Of a stretch of DNA of 40,949 nucleotides, positions 8,346 through 17,111 are shown in pieces. Below the pieces are notes generated by a model. That model saw nothing but the letters and a program-made list of their open reading frames with translations, was not told where the DNA came from and ran no database searches. Origin of the DNA: DATFKA01 sp042095835 (lineage in GTDB: Bacteria > Bacteroidota > Bacteroidia > Chitinophagales > Saprospiraceae); contig JBELML010000041.1 in the NCBI GenBank assembly GCA_042095835.1, positions 1 to 40,949 of the forward strand, in the 5' to 3' direction. Numbering within the stretch: position 1 is the first letter of the stretch; each line of letters opens with the position of its first letter. Both the position numbers and the translations under genes were made by a program.

Positions 8346-9398
8346 ATGGAACACGACTTAGTAGATGATGCAGAAAAAAGGTGCCCCAACTGTGAAAGTC
8401 GGATGGCACCTAAGGCGAAATATTGCACCGAATGTGGCCAAAAGTACACCACAGGAAGGATAAAACTACGCACTCTACTAGCAGAGTTTTTTGAGACCGT
8501 TTTCAATATTGATAACAAAACACTGCGGACCTTAGGCGCCCTTTTCATTCCAGGAAAGTTGACCCAGGAGTTCTTTAAAGGGAAACACGAGACCTACTTT
8601 AGACCTATTCGGATATTTCTCATCATGGCGATCCTTCATATTGCGGCGATTTCCTTTGTTGTCAGTAATACCGCTGAAGAAGAATTGGAAAAGGTCATCA
8701 ATAACCAATTGGAAGAAGCCCACCGTCTTAAATATGTCCATAAAATTGATTCTCTAAAAGCAGGGCTTATTTCTCATTACGACAATAATGAGCAGCGAGT
8801 AGCACAGGCATTGGATTCATTAAGAACCTATTTCGTAGAAAACTTAAGCGATTCAACCAATTACGCGGTGTCCAACTTGAAATTTGAGGAGGTCCAAATC
8901 AGGATGAGTAAAGAAGACTTCTACACGATGCCCATAAGCGAAATAAACGAAACTTATGAAATAGAGGATTGGTTAGCAAAATTTTTACTTAGGCAAAATG
9001 TGCGGGTTAACCGGAATCTAGATCGTATTGTCAGCTTTGCGGTCGGTAATCTTACCTGGATGCTGCTACTCATGATGCCTGCTTTGGCACTCATCTTGAA
9101 GCTATTGTACATACGTAGAGGGCACTACTACGTAGAGCACTTGATTTTTTCTTTCCATTACCATGCTTTTGCCTTTTTAGTGATGTCGCCAGTATATCTA
9201 CTTGCGGAAACCTATCCCATGCTTACAGCAATAGGTGGTGGAGTCATTATCATTTATTTATTCATTGCCATGCAACGGGTTTATCAACAAAGTTTCTTCA
9301 AAACCCTGATGAAGTTTCTAATTCTCAATTTCCTTTACCTGTTTGTTATTATTTTCTTTCTTAGTTTTACGGTGATTATTAGTGCATTGTTATTTTAG
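8346..9398 (+). CDS. DUF3667 zinc-ribbon membrane protein
   Basis: A 350-residue protein from the ATG at 8346; the frame is open back to 8247, but that extension overlaps the divergent promoter region. A double-CxxC zinc ribbon (CPNCESRMAPKAKYCTECG) opens the protein, followed by the DUF3667 signature around KTLRTLGALFIPGKLTQEF and the first TM (FRPIRIFLIMAILHIAAISFV). A soluble central region with charged helices follows, then three or four C-terminal TM segments. The family is widespread in Bacteroidota and has no established function. An in-frame Cys pair upstream (YCNLCS) could be a second ribbon half if the longer start is used. Confidence 0.85.
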   Translation: MEHDLVDDAEKRCPNCESRMAPKAKYCTECGQKYTTGRIKLRTLLAEFFETVFNIDNKTLRTLGALFIPGKLTQEFFKGKHETYFRPIRIFLIMAILHIAAISFVVSNTAEEELEKVINNQLEEAHRLKYVHKIDSLKAGLISHYDNNEQRVAQALDSLRTYFVENLSDSTNYAVSNLKFEEVQIRMSKEDFYTMPISEINETYEIEDWLAKFLLRQNVRVNRNLDRIVSFAVGNLTWMLLLMMPALALILKLLYIRRGHYYVEHLIFSFHYHAFAFLVMSPVYLLAETYPMLTAIGGGVIIIYLFIAMQRVYQQSFFKTLMKFLILNFLYLFVIIFFLSFTVIISALLF

Positions 9399-9436
9399 TT
9401 CTTCGCAACAGTTGAAGACTATTAGAGACAGAAATC

Positions 9437-10882
9437 ATGGAAGAAACAAAGTTCGAAGCTGTCATTGGCTTAGAAGTACACATACAGTTGGCCACTCGTA
9501 GCAAAGCTTTTTGTGGTGATGATACTACTTTTGGTGCGGAACCCAACACCCACGTTGGCATTATTTCCTTAGGTCATCCGGGTGTTTTACCCAAAGCCAA
9601 TAGCAAGCAAATTGAATATGCGGTACGGCTTGGTCTAGCCTTAGGCTGCCAAATCAACCCCACCAATACTTTTGATCGTAAAAACTACTTCTACGCCGAT
9701 TTACCAAAAGGCTATCAAATCACGCAAGATCGTGCGCCCATCTGTATAGGCGGGCAATTGCCCATCAAAATGGGAGAAGAATGGAGGAATGTGCAAATCC
9801 ACCATATCCATATGGAAGAAGATGCGGGCAAGTCTATTCATACTGCTGATCCTAAAAATAGTCTCATTGATCTCAATCGGGCCGGAGTACCTTTGCTAGA
9901 GCTAGTGACGGAGCCGGATTTGAGAACCGCAGAAGAAGTAGATGCTTTTATGAGTGGTATGCGCCAATTGGTACGCTACCTGGGCGTTTCGGATGGAAAT
10001 ATGGAGCAGGGCTCGATGCGCTGCGATGTCAACGTTTCTATACGACCAGAAGGAGCTGACTATTTAATGGATCGTTGCGAGATCAAGAATGTCAACTCGA
10101 TGCGTTACGCTAGACAAGCTATTGCCTACGAAATCCAAAGACAAGAGCAGATTGTAAGATCAGGTGGCACGGTCAAGCAGCAGACGCTCAACTTTGATCC
10201 GGCAACTGGCGTCACTGCTCCCTTGAGAGAAAAAGAAGATGCGCATGACTATCGCTATTTTCCTGAGCCAGATTTGCCCCCAGTAGTATTGGGAAAGGAA
10301 TATGTAAATGAGATTGAGCAAAGCCTGCCGGGATTGCCTTGGCAATTATACCATAGCTTTAGAGAGCAATACCAATTATTTGATTATGATGCCACCATCC
10401 TAGTCGCAGATTTGGATACGGCGGTCGCCTACCAAACCTTCTGCCAAGAGACCAAAAACTATAAAGCGGCGAGTAATCTGATGATTAACAAGATTCTCCC
10501 TTATTGCCAGGAGCATCAGATGGCGGCCAGTCAATTCCCGATTTCCTTTCCTAGCTTGGCAAAATTCATTACATTAATCGATGAGAATAAGGTCAGTAAT
10601 ACAATTGCCTATCAACGCTTATTCCCTGCGCTGCTGGAGCAACCCGAAAGTGAACCCTTAAAATTAGCCGAATCGATGAATTTAATTCAAAGCTCGGATA
10701 CGGATTTCCTAGAAGGTATTGCCCAAGAGGTATTAGAAGCCTTTCCCGATAAAGTAGCTGTCTACAAAAAAGGAAAAAAGGGCTTAATTGGCTTTTTTAT
10801 GGGAGAACTGATGAAGCGATCGAAAGGGAAAGCAGATCCCAAGGCAGCCAATCAACTATTGAGAAAACTATTAGATTCATAG
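9437..10882 (+). CDS. gatB: Asp-tRNA(Asn)/Glu-tRNA(Gln) amidotransferase subunit B
   Basis: A 481-residue B subunit of the GatCAB complex, which converts misacylated Glu-tRNA(Gln) and/or Asp-tRNA(Asn) to the correct amide form. Signature segments are present: EAVIGLEVHIQLAT at the start, GHPGVLP, the kinase-like core FDRKNYFYADLPKGYQITQ, EEDAGKSIH, DLNRAGVPLLELVTEPD, GSMRCDVNVSIRP, EIKNVNS, and PLREKEDAHDYRYFPEPDLPP. The C-terminal tRNA-binding YqeY-like tail ends in GFFMGELMKRSKGKADPKAANQLL. GatA and GatC are not in the window. The MerR gene begins 15 bp downstream, so the two are probably cotranscribed. Confidence 0.97.
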   Translation: MEETKFEAVIGLEVHIQLATRSKAFCGDDTTFGAEPNTHVGIISLGHPGVLPKANSKQIEYAVRLGLALGCQINPTNTFDRKNYFYADLPKGYQITQDRAPICIGGQLPIKMGEEWRNVQIHHIHMEEDAGKSIHTADPKNSLIDLNRAGVPLLELVTEPDLRTAEEVDAFMSGMRQLVRYLGVSDGNMEQGSMRCDVNVSIRPEGADYLMDRCEIKNVNSMRYARQAIAYEIQRQEQIVRSGGTVKQQTLNFDPATGVTAPLREKEDAHDYRYFPEPDLPPVVLGKEYVNEIEQSLPGLPWQLYHSFREQYQLFDYDATILVADLDTAVAYQTFCQETKNYKAASNLMINKILPYCQEHQMAASQFPISFPSLAKFITLIDENKVSNTIAYQRLFPALLEQPESEPLKLAESMNLIQSSDTDFLEGIAQEVLEAFPDKVAVYKKGKKGLIGFFMGELMKRSKGKADPKAANQLLRKLLDS

Positions 10883-10897
10883 ACTTAAATCAGACAG

Positions 10898-11230
10898 ATG
10901 TTATTCCCAGAAGATGATACCAAACGCTATTATACGATTGGAGAGGTGGCGGAGCTATTTCAGGTATCCAAATCCTTGATCCGTTTTTGGGAATCAGAGT
11001 TCGACTTTCTCAAACCACACAAAACGAGTAGTGGCGAGCGACGCTTCACTAAAGAAAATTTACAGCAATTCCAGCTCATCCATCACCTAGTCAAGGAAAA
11101 AGGATTCACCCTAGCGGGAGCCAAGCAGGAAATCAAAACACAGCGCAAACGCTTGCAACAGAAGATGAAAATCATCGGTAAGCTGAAGGAGCTAAAGACC
11201 TTTTTAGTAGATTTAAAAAAGGAAGTCTAA
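10898..11230 (+). CDS. Small MerR-family transcriptional regulator
   Basis: A 110-residue protein with an N-terminal MerR winged helix: YYTIGEVAELFQVSKSLIRFWESEFDFLKPHKTSSGERRFTKENL at about residues 10-55. A helical segment follows, and a Lys-rich coiled coil forms the C-terminus (KQEIKTQRKRLQQKMKIIGKLKEL). There is no effector domain or metal-binding Cys, so it belongs to the short MerR group frequent in Bacteroidota with unknown signal. It sits 15 bp after gatB. Confidence 0.87.
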   Translation: MLFPEDDTKRYYTIGEVAELFQVSKSLIRFWESEFDFLKPHKTSSGERRFTKENLQQFQLIHHLVKEKGFTLAGAKQEIKTQRKRLQQKMKIIGKLKELKTFLVDLKKEV

Positions 11231-11267
11231 GTCGAGCGCTTACTTTCTACTTGATAGAGAGCCGAGG
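11231..11267. repeat. Left flank of the MITE-like element, carrying one 9-bp direct repeat
   Basis: GAGCCGAGG at 11259-11267 abuts the left end of the element at 11268. The same nine bases abut its right end (11521-11529). This is a perfect direct repeat, consistent with a target-site duplication. Confidence 0.65.
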
Positions 11268-11520
11268 TAAGGTAAACGCATTAAAATAAAAACTTAAAAA
11301 GAAATGGTTATTACCGAAAGTTAAGTGTAAAAAAGGTAATAAGCGAAGTGCGGGATGCCGCCTAGGCACTGTTCGAGTGGAACGAGTTTGGCTAGGCAAG
11401 ATTTTTTTGCTTCGTTTTTGTATCGAATGACAAAAATGAAGATGCTAGAGCGGTTTTGAATTAGAGTTTTTGTAGGAATTATAAAAAATGTAGTGTAATT
11501 TTTTTGGTGCGTTTGCCTTA
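11268..11520 (+). mobile_element. Complete 253-bp MITE-like element (copy R2)
   Basis: The termini are TAAGGTAAACGCA (11268-11280) and, inverted, TAAGGCAAACGCA (11508-11520): 13-bp terminal inverted repeats with one mismatch. GAGCCGAGG flanks both sides. The interior has no coding potential. It contains GCCTAG...CTAGGC and GTTC-GAGTG-GAAC inverted repeats around 11361-11398. Copy R1 (1-92) matches the left part and copy R3 (40839-40949) the right part, both in the opposite orientation. Confidence 0.8.
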
Positions 11521-11576
11521 GAGCCGAGGCCGAAAAAAGGTTAGGCTCATTTAAATAATTATTTTCCAGCCAACCC

Positions 11577-11607
11577 TTGCCTACTTCTAAAAAAGATATT
11601 AACTTTG
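11577..11607 (+). promoter_or_regulatory. Bacteroidota-type promoter for tRNA-Leu
   Basis: TTG at 11577-11579 and TAACTTTG at 11600-11607, separated by 20 nt, match the Bacteroidota -33 (TTTG) and -7 (TAnnTTTG) elements. Transcription would begin near 11614, about 75 nt before the tRNA. An inverted repeat GCTTTTTTAAAAAGC lies at the start of the leader. Confidence 0.7.
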
Positions 11608-11689
11608 CATCGCTTTTTTAAAAAGCATTTCAATCGTTTGAATTTTGAGATGGAGGTCAACGTTCCTCCATTACTTTCAAATAAGCATT

Positions 11690-11771
11690 GCGGGTGTGGT
11701 GAAATTGGTAGACACGCTAGACTTAGGATCTAGTGCTTCACGGCGTGGGGGTTCGAGTCCCTCCACCCGCA
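11690..11771 (+). tRNA. tRNA-Leu (anticodon TAG)
   Basis: An 82-nt tRNA with a 7-bp acceptor stem GCGGGTG/CACCCGC and discriminator A. The anticodon stem CTAGA/TCTAG encloses the loop CTTAGGA (anticodon TAG, reads CUA/CUG). A long class II variable arm (TGCTTCACGGCGT region) and a T-stem GGGGG/CCCTC with loop TTCGAGT follow. The variable arm and the anticodon both indicate leucine. The full 3' CCA is not encoded. It lies upstream of the tig-clpP-clpX block. Confidence 0.97.
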
Positions 11772-11904
11772 CATATCGAAAATACACTTTCTATTTTCGT
11801 TTTATAAATGGGCTGGTAAAAGCCTTTCCAGCCGAAAGCTAATCTTTCGAGCTCAACGCTCTCCATCCCTTCTTTTTGTACAGATTAATCAAATACAGAA
11901 GACT

Positions 11905-13314
11905 ATGCCACAAGTTGTCAGAGAAGATATTGACAATTTAAATGCCATACTCACCGTGACGGTGGAGAAAGCAGAATACGAGCCCAAATTCAAAAAAGAA
12001 CTGAATAAATATAAGTCGCAGGCACACATGAAAGGCTTCCGTAAAGGGAAAACGCCCATCAGTGTGCTAAAAAAGATGTATGGTAAAGGAATTTTAGCCG
12101 ACATCATTAATCAAGAGCTCCAGGAAAGTGTCATGGGGTATATCCGCGACAATGACTTAGATATTCTAGGTCAACCAATTCCAAACGAGGATCAAGAAGC
12201 CATTGATTTCGATTTGAGAGACTTGGACGACTACGAATTCAAGTTTGAGATTGGTTTAGCTCCTGAATTCGACCTCGCTGGTCTTGACGAGAGCAATGTC
12301 TTCGAAAAATACAAAGTCACCATTCCTGAAGCAACGATCCAAGAGGAGATCGAGAATGCCCGCAAAAGGTTAGGAGAGATGGTATTCGCTGAAGAGAAGG
12401 TTACAGAAGAAGATCTGATTAAATTCCAATTACAAGGAGCAGAGGAGACTAGCGAAGACACAGAGGAAGCACCTCATGAGTTCAGTGTACCCTTTGATCG
12501 CCTGACTGAAGAGGCACAAAAGTCCATCTTAGACCAAACAATTGGCGAAGTATTCTCTATCGATCTTTCTAAATTGGAAAAAGAGGTAGACGAAACTTAC
12601 AGCAAAAGATATTTCCTCAAAATTGAAGACGAAGAAGCGGAAGTTGACTTCACGCAAAACGTCAAAATTGTAGAAGCGTCTCACGTTGAACCCGCAGTAA
12701 TCAATGAGGAGTTCTATCAGAAGATGTTCAACAACGATGAAATCACTACTGAGGAGCAGGCCAAAGAAGAAATTGAGAAGAGCCTAGTTGGTATTTATGA
12801 CGAACAAGCTACGGCCCTACTCTACCGAGATTTCCAGGAGAACTTGATGGAGCAAAACGACATTCCGCTACCAGATGGTTTCTTAAAAAAATGGATCAAA
12901 GCTTCTAACGAAAACCTTAGCGAGGCAGATGTAGAGCGGGAGTATGATCCTTTCGCCAAGAACCTCCAATGGTCGATGATCTCTGGAAAGATTAGTAAAG
13001 ATGCTGAGGTAGAGGTCACAGAGGCAGATTTGAAAGCAGCTTTTACTAAAAGAGTACAGGGCTACCTTGGTAATAGTCCAGGTTTGGGCGACGAGTTTAT
13101 CAGTAGTATGGTCGATCGTCTAATGGGAGATGAAAATCAACTCAGACAAGTACACGATGAGGTGATGGGCATTAAAATCCAGGAGGCCATTACTGCAAAA
13201 GTTGGCATCAAAGATAAAGCCATCGAACTGGACGATTTTATCAAAATATTGGAGAAAGCTAGAGAAGAAGCTCAGGCAGCACAGCAACCACAATTAGTGA
13301 CGGAGGAAGAGTAA
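11905..13314 (+). CDS. tig: Trigger factor, ribosome-associated chaperone
   Basis: A 469-residue chaperone that meets nascent chains at the ribosome exit tunnel. The N-terminal ribosome-binding domain carries the conserved signature MKGFRKGKTPISVLKKMYGK (near residue 39; canonical GFRxGKxP). A central PPIase-like region follows, then a long acidic, helical C-terminal domain with many Glu/Lys repeats and a Gln/Ala-rich tail. The central FKBP part is divergent, as in other Bacteroidota trigger factors, so prolyl isomerase activity is uncertain. It is the first gene of tig-clpP-clpX, a conserved synteny linking folding with proteolysis. About 130 bp separate its stop from clpP. Confidence 0.95.
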   Translation: MPQVVREDIDNLNAILTVTVEKAEYEPKFKKELNKYKSQAHMKGFRKGKTPISVLKKMYGKGILADIINQELQESVMGYIRDNDLDILGQPIPNEDQEAIDFDLRDLDDYEFKFEIGLAPEFDLAGLDESNVFEKYKVTIPEATIQEEIENARKRLGEMVFAEEKVTEEDLIKFQLQGAEETSEDTEEAPHEFSVPFDRLTEEAQKSILDQTIGEVFSIDLSKLEKEVDETYSKRYFLKIEDEEAEVDFTQNVKIVEASHVEPAVINEEFYQKMFNNDEITTEEQAKEEIEKSLVGIYDEQATALLYRDFQENLMEQNDIPLPDGFLKKWIKASNENLSEADVEREYDPFAKNLQWSMISGKISKDAEVEVTEADLKAAFTKRVQGYLGNSPGLGDEFISSMVDRLMGDENQLRQVHDEVMGIKIQEAITAKVGIKDKAIELDDFIKILEKAREEAQAAQQPQLVTEEE

Positions 13315-13385
13315 GTTGGCAACAATTTTCTTTTCCACTCAACTCTGAAGATATTTAGGTGTTATTGAAGAAACACGGACCTACT

Positions 13386-13423
13386 CTATTCCCAAGCCAG
13401 ATAGTCAGGCTTGCTCAGAATAG
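13386..13423 (+). promoter_or_regulatory. Nested hairpin in the tig-clpP intergenic region
   Basis: CTATTC/GAATAG (13386-13391, 13418-13423) encloses CAAGCC/GGCTTG (13393-13398, 13408-13413). It sits just 21 bp upstream of the clpP start codon with no T-tract, so it is more likely a leader or processing structure than a terminator. Confidence 0.45.
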
Positions 13424-13444
13424 GGTGACAAAATTATCTTGGAT

Positions 13445-14158
13445 ATGTTTCACAAAGATGAATTCATTAAATATGCTACCAAGCACCATGGCATGAGTAG
13501 CATGCATTTAGAAAAGTTTGCTCAAAAAGCTTACCCCAACAATATCCCAAACATTCAGGATTTTACACCTAATGTCATCGAAGAGCGTCAGATGAACATC
13601 GTTGGACTCGATGTATTCTCTCGCCTGATGATGGATAGAATTATCTTCTTGGGTGTACCGATTGACGATTATGTAGCTAATGTCATCATGGCGCAGCTAC
13701 TTTTCTTAGAGTCTACTGATCCTAAGCGCGATGTACAGATGTTTTTGAATAGCCCTGGAGGTTCTGTAATTGCAGGATTGGGTATTTATGACACTATGCA
13801 ATATATCACGCCTAATGTAGCTACCATTTGTACAGGTATGGCCGCTTCTATGGGAGCTGTTCTTTTATCAGCAGGTACTAAAGGGAAGCGTACAGGTTTA
13901 CACCACAGTAGAGTGATGATTCACCAGCCACTTGGTGGAATGCAGGGACAGGTCACAGATATGGAAATCTACTACAACTTGATCAAAGAGCAGCAAAAAG
14001 CGCTTTATGACATCTTGGCTATCCATACTGGACAGACCTATGATACCATAGCAGAAGATTGTGAGCGTGACAACTGGATGACTTCTGAAGAAGCCAAAAA
14101 CTATGGCTTAATTGATGAAGTGCTAGCACGTAATAATCCACGTGGAGAGCAACAATAA
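13445..14158 (+). CDS. clpP: ATP-dependent Clp protease proteolytic subunit
   Basis: A 237-residue serine peptidase that forms the tetradecameric chamber fed by ClpX. Counting from the ATG, the catalytic triad is Ser135 (GMAASMGAVL), His160 (RVMIHQPLGG) and Asp209 (CERDNWMT). The fold also shows SPGGSV and GLGIYDTMQYI. An in-frame TTG lies 6 bp upstream (13439); the ATG is preferred. Residues 1-45 form an N-terminal extension compared with E. coli ClpP, usual for Bacteroidota. clpX follows after about 215 bp, with a terminator-like hairpin between them, so clpX probably has its own promoter. Confidence 0.97.
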   Translation: MFHKDEFIKYATKHHGMSSMHLEKFAQKAYPNNIPNIQDFTPNVIEERQMNIVGLDVFSRLMMDRIIFLGVPIDDYVANVIMAQLLFLESTDPKRDVQMFLNSPGGSVIAGLGIYDTMQYITPNVATICTGMAASMGAVLLSAGTKGKRTGLHHSRVMIHQPLGGMQGQVTDMEIYYNLIKEQQKALYDILAIHTGQTYDTIAEDCERDNWMTSEEAKNYGLIDEVLARNNPRGEQQ

Positions 14159-14180
14159 TCAATACCTTTTGAGGTATCCT

Positions 14181-14225
14181 AAACAAAATATCCGATCTAT
14201 TCCATGACCGGATATTTTGTTTTTT
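14181..14225 (+). terminator. Rho-independent terminator after clpP
   Basis: AAACAAAATATCCG (14181-14194) pairs with CGGATATTTTGTTT (14209-14222) around a 14-nt loop and runs into a T-rich tail. A smaller hairpin (ATACCT-TTTG-AGGTAT, about 14162-14177) precedes it. Confidence 0.8.
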
Positions 14226-14373
14226 GCCCTTAAGCATACATTTCCGATGGATTTTCGAATGCCCCAATATCTTTTATATCCATAATAATCGGTAGAAAGT
14301 CGCCTTTCCTACTTAATTTTATTCGGGAAATCCAACATCTGTACTATCTTTAATCTCAACTTTTTAAGAAAAT

Positions 14374-15648
14374 ATGTCAATTAGAAAAGGTAAACAAAAT
14401 TATCGCTGTTCTTTCTGTGGCAGAGACAAGTCTGAGACCTTAATGCTCATCGCGGGCATCAATGCTCATATCTGTGAAGTGTGTGTAGAACAGGCGAATG
14501 ATATCATTCAGGAAGAGCTCTACGGAAACAAACCAGAGGAGATTCCTGATGAGTTGAGCCCAGCAACAACAACTGAATATACCTTTACTGATGTGCTTAC
14601 TCCTAAGCAACTCAAATCCCACGTTGACCAATATGTAATCGGACAAGATGAAGCCAAGAAATTCCTTTCGGTAGCCGTTTACAACCATTATAAAAGACTC
14701 AATCAACCTGAGACCGATGAAGTAGAAATTGAGAAATCAAATATTCTATTAGTTGGTAGAACAGGCACCGGAAAAACACTCCTGGCCAAAACTATTGCCA
14801 AGATTCTAAAGGTACCTTTTGCGATCGTAGATGCCACCGTATTCACCGAAGCAGGTTATGTAGGTGAAGATGTAGAAAGTATCCTGAGCCGCTTACTACA
14901 AGTCTGTGATTACAATGTAGCTGCTGCCGAAAGAGGTATCGTCTATATTGACGAGATCGATAAAATTGCTCGAAAGAGTGACAATCCGTCGATCACCAGA
15001 GATGTATCTGGCGAGGGTGTCCAACAAGCCATGCTCAAAATGCTAGAAGGTACCGAGGTTAATGTTCCTCCTCAAGGTGGCCGGAAGCATCCAGAGCAAA
15101 AAATGGTTAAAATTAATACCGAAAATATCCTCTTCATTTGTGGCGGTGCATTCGATGGTATTGAGAAAATCATTGCCCGCAGAGTCAATCGTCAGGTGAT
15201 TGGCTTCAACTCCAGCGACAAAGAGCAGATAGATACAGAGAACTTACTTCAATATATTTCTCAGCAGGATATTAAATCTTTTGGCTTGATTCCAGAGCTC
15301 ATAGGTCGACTACCTGTATTAACCTACTTGGAGCCTTTAGACTTAACTGCTCTAAGAAGAATCTTAGTGGAACCTCGCAATTCTCTGGTAAAACAATATG
15401 GCAAGCTTTTATCTCTAGAAGGCATCAAACTAGAATTCACAGATGATGCTATCGAATATATTGCTAGCAAAGCCTTGGACTTTAACCTAGGTGCTCGTGG
15501 GCTACGCTCCATTTGCGAAGCAATCATGACCGATGCCATGTTTGATTTGCCCTCTCAGCAGAATGTCCAGCATTTCTTGGTTACTGCGGAGTATGCCGAG
15601 CAAAAGCTCAACAGATCTAAGCTGAGTACCAACCTAAGAGCAGCATAA
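14374..15648 (+). CDS. clpX: ATP-dependent Clp protease ATP-binding subunit ClpX
   Basis: A 424-residue AAA+ unfoldase that delivers substrates to ClpP. The N-terminal C4 zinc domain has Cys12, 15, 34 and 37 (CSFCGRD, CEVC). Walker A is GRTGTGKT (128-135), followed by the pore-1 loop GYVGED and Walker B VYIDEIDK. The ClpP-docking loop region contains IGFNSSDKEQ; in most ClpX proteins this loop has an [LIV]GF tripeptide, here IGF. Sensor 2 is GARGLRSI. It is the third gene of the tig-clpP-clpX cluster, followed by a hairpin at 15710-15741. Confidence 0.97.
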   Translation: MSIRKGKQNYRCSFCGRDKSETLMLIAGINAHICEVCVEQANDIIQEELYGNKPEEIPDELSPATTTEYTFTDVLTPKQLKSHVDQYVIGQDEAKKFLSVAVYNHYKRLNQPETDEVEIEKSNILLVGRTGTGKTLLAKTIAKILKVPFAIVDATVFTEAGYVGEDVESILSRLLQVCDYNVAAAERGIVYIDEIDKIARKSDNPSITRDVSGEGVQQAMLKMLEGTEVNVPPQGGRKHPEQKMVKINTENILFICGGAFDGIEKIIARRVNRQVIGFNSSDKEQIDTENLLQYISQQDIKSFGLIPELIGRLPVLTYLEPLDLTALRRILVEPRNSLVKQYGKLLSLEGIKLEFTDDAIEYIASKALDFNLGARGLRSICEAIMTDAMFDLPSQQNVQHFLVTAEYAEQKLNRSKLSTNLRAA

Positions 15649-15709
15649 AATCAGTTGATTAAAATCAAAACTTTATTCTACTCTGGGAATTATTCCCTAC
15701 ATTTTATTT

Positions 15710-15741
15710 GGAAAAAATAAACCTTGGCTTTATTTTGTTCC
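15710..15741 (+). terminator. Terminator-like hairpin after clpX
   Basis: GGAAAAAATAAA (15710-15721) pairs with TTTATTTTGTTCC (15729-15741) with one bulge. A short palindrome GGGAATTATTCCC lies just upstream. The stem is A/T-rich and symmetric, so activity is plausible but weaker than for a GC-rich stem. Confidence 0.5.
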
Positions 15742-15846
15742 CTAGCAACTTTACTGCTGGACGAAATTAAGGAATGAGTCAATAATAAATTAAACATCTT
15801 TATTAATGCCCCATTCCTAATCTATAACCAACTAAATTTTTTCCTT

Positions 15847-16215
15847 ATGAAATCAATTACCGGATTAGGTAAGTACCTCTTTGCTGTACCTATGCTCATC
15901 TTTGGCGTATTCCATTTTATGGGTGCCAATGACATGGCAGGAATGGTCCCTTTACCAGGAGGCGTATTCTGGGTTTATCTTACTGGTGCGGCCCTAATCG
16001 CAGCAGCCATAAGTATATTTATTGGCAAACTGGATAAATTAGCGGCAGTACTTTTAGCTTTGATGCTACTGATCTTTGTATTTACGATCCATCTTGGTGG
16101 AGCTATGTCGGGAGATCAATCCGCTGTAGCTGGCTTTTTAAAAGACCTTGCCTTAGCAGGTGGTGCTTTAATGTATGCCCATAGCATGGCGAAAGATAAT
16201 GCTGTGATTGGATAA
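15847..16215 (+). CDS. DoxX-like small integral membrane protein
   Basis: A 122-residue protein with four predicted TM segments: LFAVPMLIFGVFHFM, WVYLTGAALIAAAISIFIG, AAVLLALMLLIFVFTIHL and FLKDLALAGGALMYAHSMA. The spacing and the GxxKYLFAxPMLxFGxxHF start fit the DoxX/DoxD-like family of quinone-associated or redox membrane proteins. No catalytic residue can be identified, so the role is unassigned. It is monocistronic between clpX and truA. Confidence 0.78.
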   Translation: MKSITGLGKYLFAVPMLIFGVFHFMGANDMAGMVPLPGGVFWVYLTGAALIAAAISIFIGKLDKLAAVLLALMLLIFVFTIHLGGAMSGDQSAVAGFLKDLALAGGALMYAHSMAKDNAVIG

Positions 16216-16227
16216 AATCACATCCTG

Positions 16228-16254
16228 AGCAAGTAGGACTTTGTTCTACTTGCT
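16228..16254 (+). terminator. Hairpin after the DoxX-like gene
   Basis: AGCAAGTAG (16228-16236) and CTACTTGCT (16246-16254) form a perfect 9-bp stem with a 9-nt loop, 12 bp after the stop codon. There is no T-tract, so it may stabilise the 3' end or terminate inefficiently. Confidence 0.5.
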
Positions 16255-16321
16255 AATTGAATATGATTATAGCTTTGAGTATATCTAAATGCCGTGTAAT
16301 AATCGTAAATTTGGCTTCATG

Positions 16322-17098
16322 ATGAAGCGGTATTTTATCGAACTGGCTTATAATGGTACGCAATACTTTGGTTGGCAGAAGCAGCCAGCCCAAACAACCA
16401 TACAGCAAACCTTAGAAGATGCCTTTTCTACTATCCTAGAGCAAACCATCGATATCTCCGGTTGTGGCCGTACCGACACTGGTGTCCATGCCAAGCAATA
16501 CTTTGCGCATTTCAATTTTGATGGCCAATTCCCTCCCCAATTCCTGAGACGAATCAACAAATTTTTAGCCAAGGATATTGCAATTTACCAGCTAATAGAG
16601 GTGCATTGGGATGCTCATACTAGGTTCGATGCCTACCACAGATCTTACGAATACCATATCCGATTCAAAAAAGACCCTTTCTCCCTACAGACCGCTTATC
16701 AATATACCTATCCTGTTTGGCCGGATTTTGAGAAAATGCAGCAAGCAGCGCAACTGCTATTGCATTATGAGGAATTCTTCCCTTTTTGTAAATCTAATCA
16801 CAATGCAAAAACCCTACGCTGTGAGATTAGACGCAGTGAGTGGGTATTGGCGCAAGAAGATCATCTGGTTTTTCACATTTCTGCAAATCGCTTTTTAAGA
16901 GGAATGGTCAGGCTAATTGTCGGCATGTGTATCAATGTTGGATTGGATAAAATCTCCCTTAATGATGTCAAGAGCGCGCTCGACCAGCAAGCTAGGCTTC
17001 CTAAAAGTACTAGCGCAGCGCCCCAAGGACTTTTTCTCACCGATATCCGCTATCCTTATTTCCAAAATGGCGAATACATTGGTCTAGAAGAAGAATAA
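16322..17098 (+). CDS. truA: tRNA pseudouridine(38-40) synthase
   Basis: Isomerises uridines 38-40 in the anticodon arm of many tRNAs. The protein of about 258 residues shows RYFIELAYNGTQYFGWQKQP at the start, the catalytic Asp motif SGCGRTDTGVHAKQ, a central FDAYHRSYEYHI, and the C-terminal RFLRGMVRLIVG with a late AAPQGLFLTDIRY. The start at MKRYF (16322) is chosen from family alignment; an in-frame ATG precedes it at 16319 and the frame opens at 16289. It ends 13 bp from the convergent WD40 gene. Confidence 0.95.
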   Translation: MKRYFIELAYNGTQYFGWQKQPAQTTIQQTLEDAFSTILEQTIDISGCGRTDTGVHAKQYFAHFNFDGQFPPQFLRRINKFLAKDIAIYQLIEVHWDAHTRFDAYHRSYEYHIRFKKDPFSLQTAYQYTYPVWPDFEKMQQAAQLLLHYEEFFPFCKSNHNAKTLRCEIRRSEWVLAQEDHLVFHISANRFLRGMVRLIVGMCINVGLDKISLNDVKSALDQQARLPKSTSAAPQGLFLTDIRYPYFQNGEYIGLEEE

Positions 17099-17111
17099 GC
17101 ACGGATACTGT

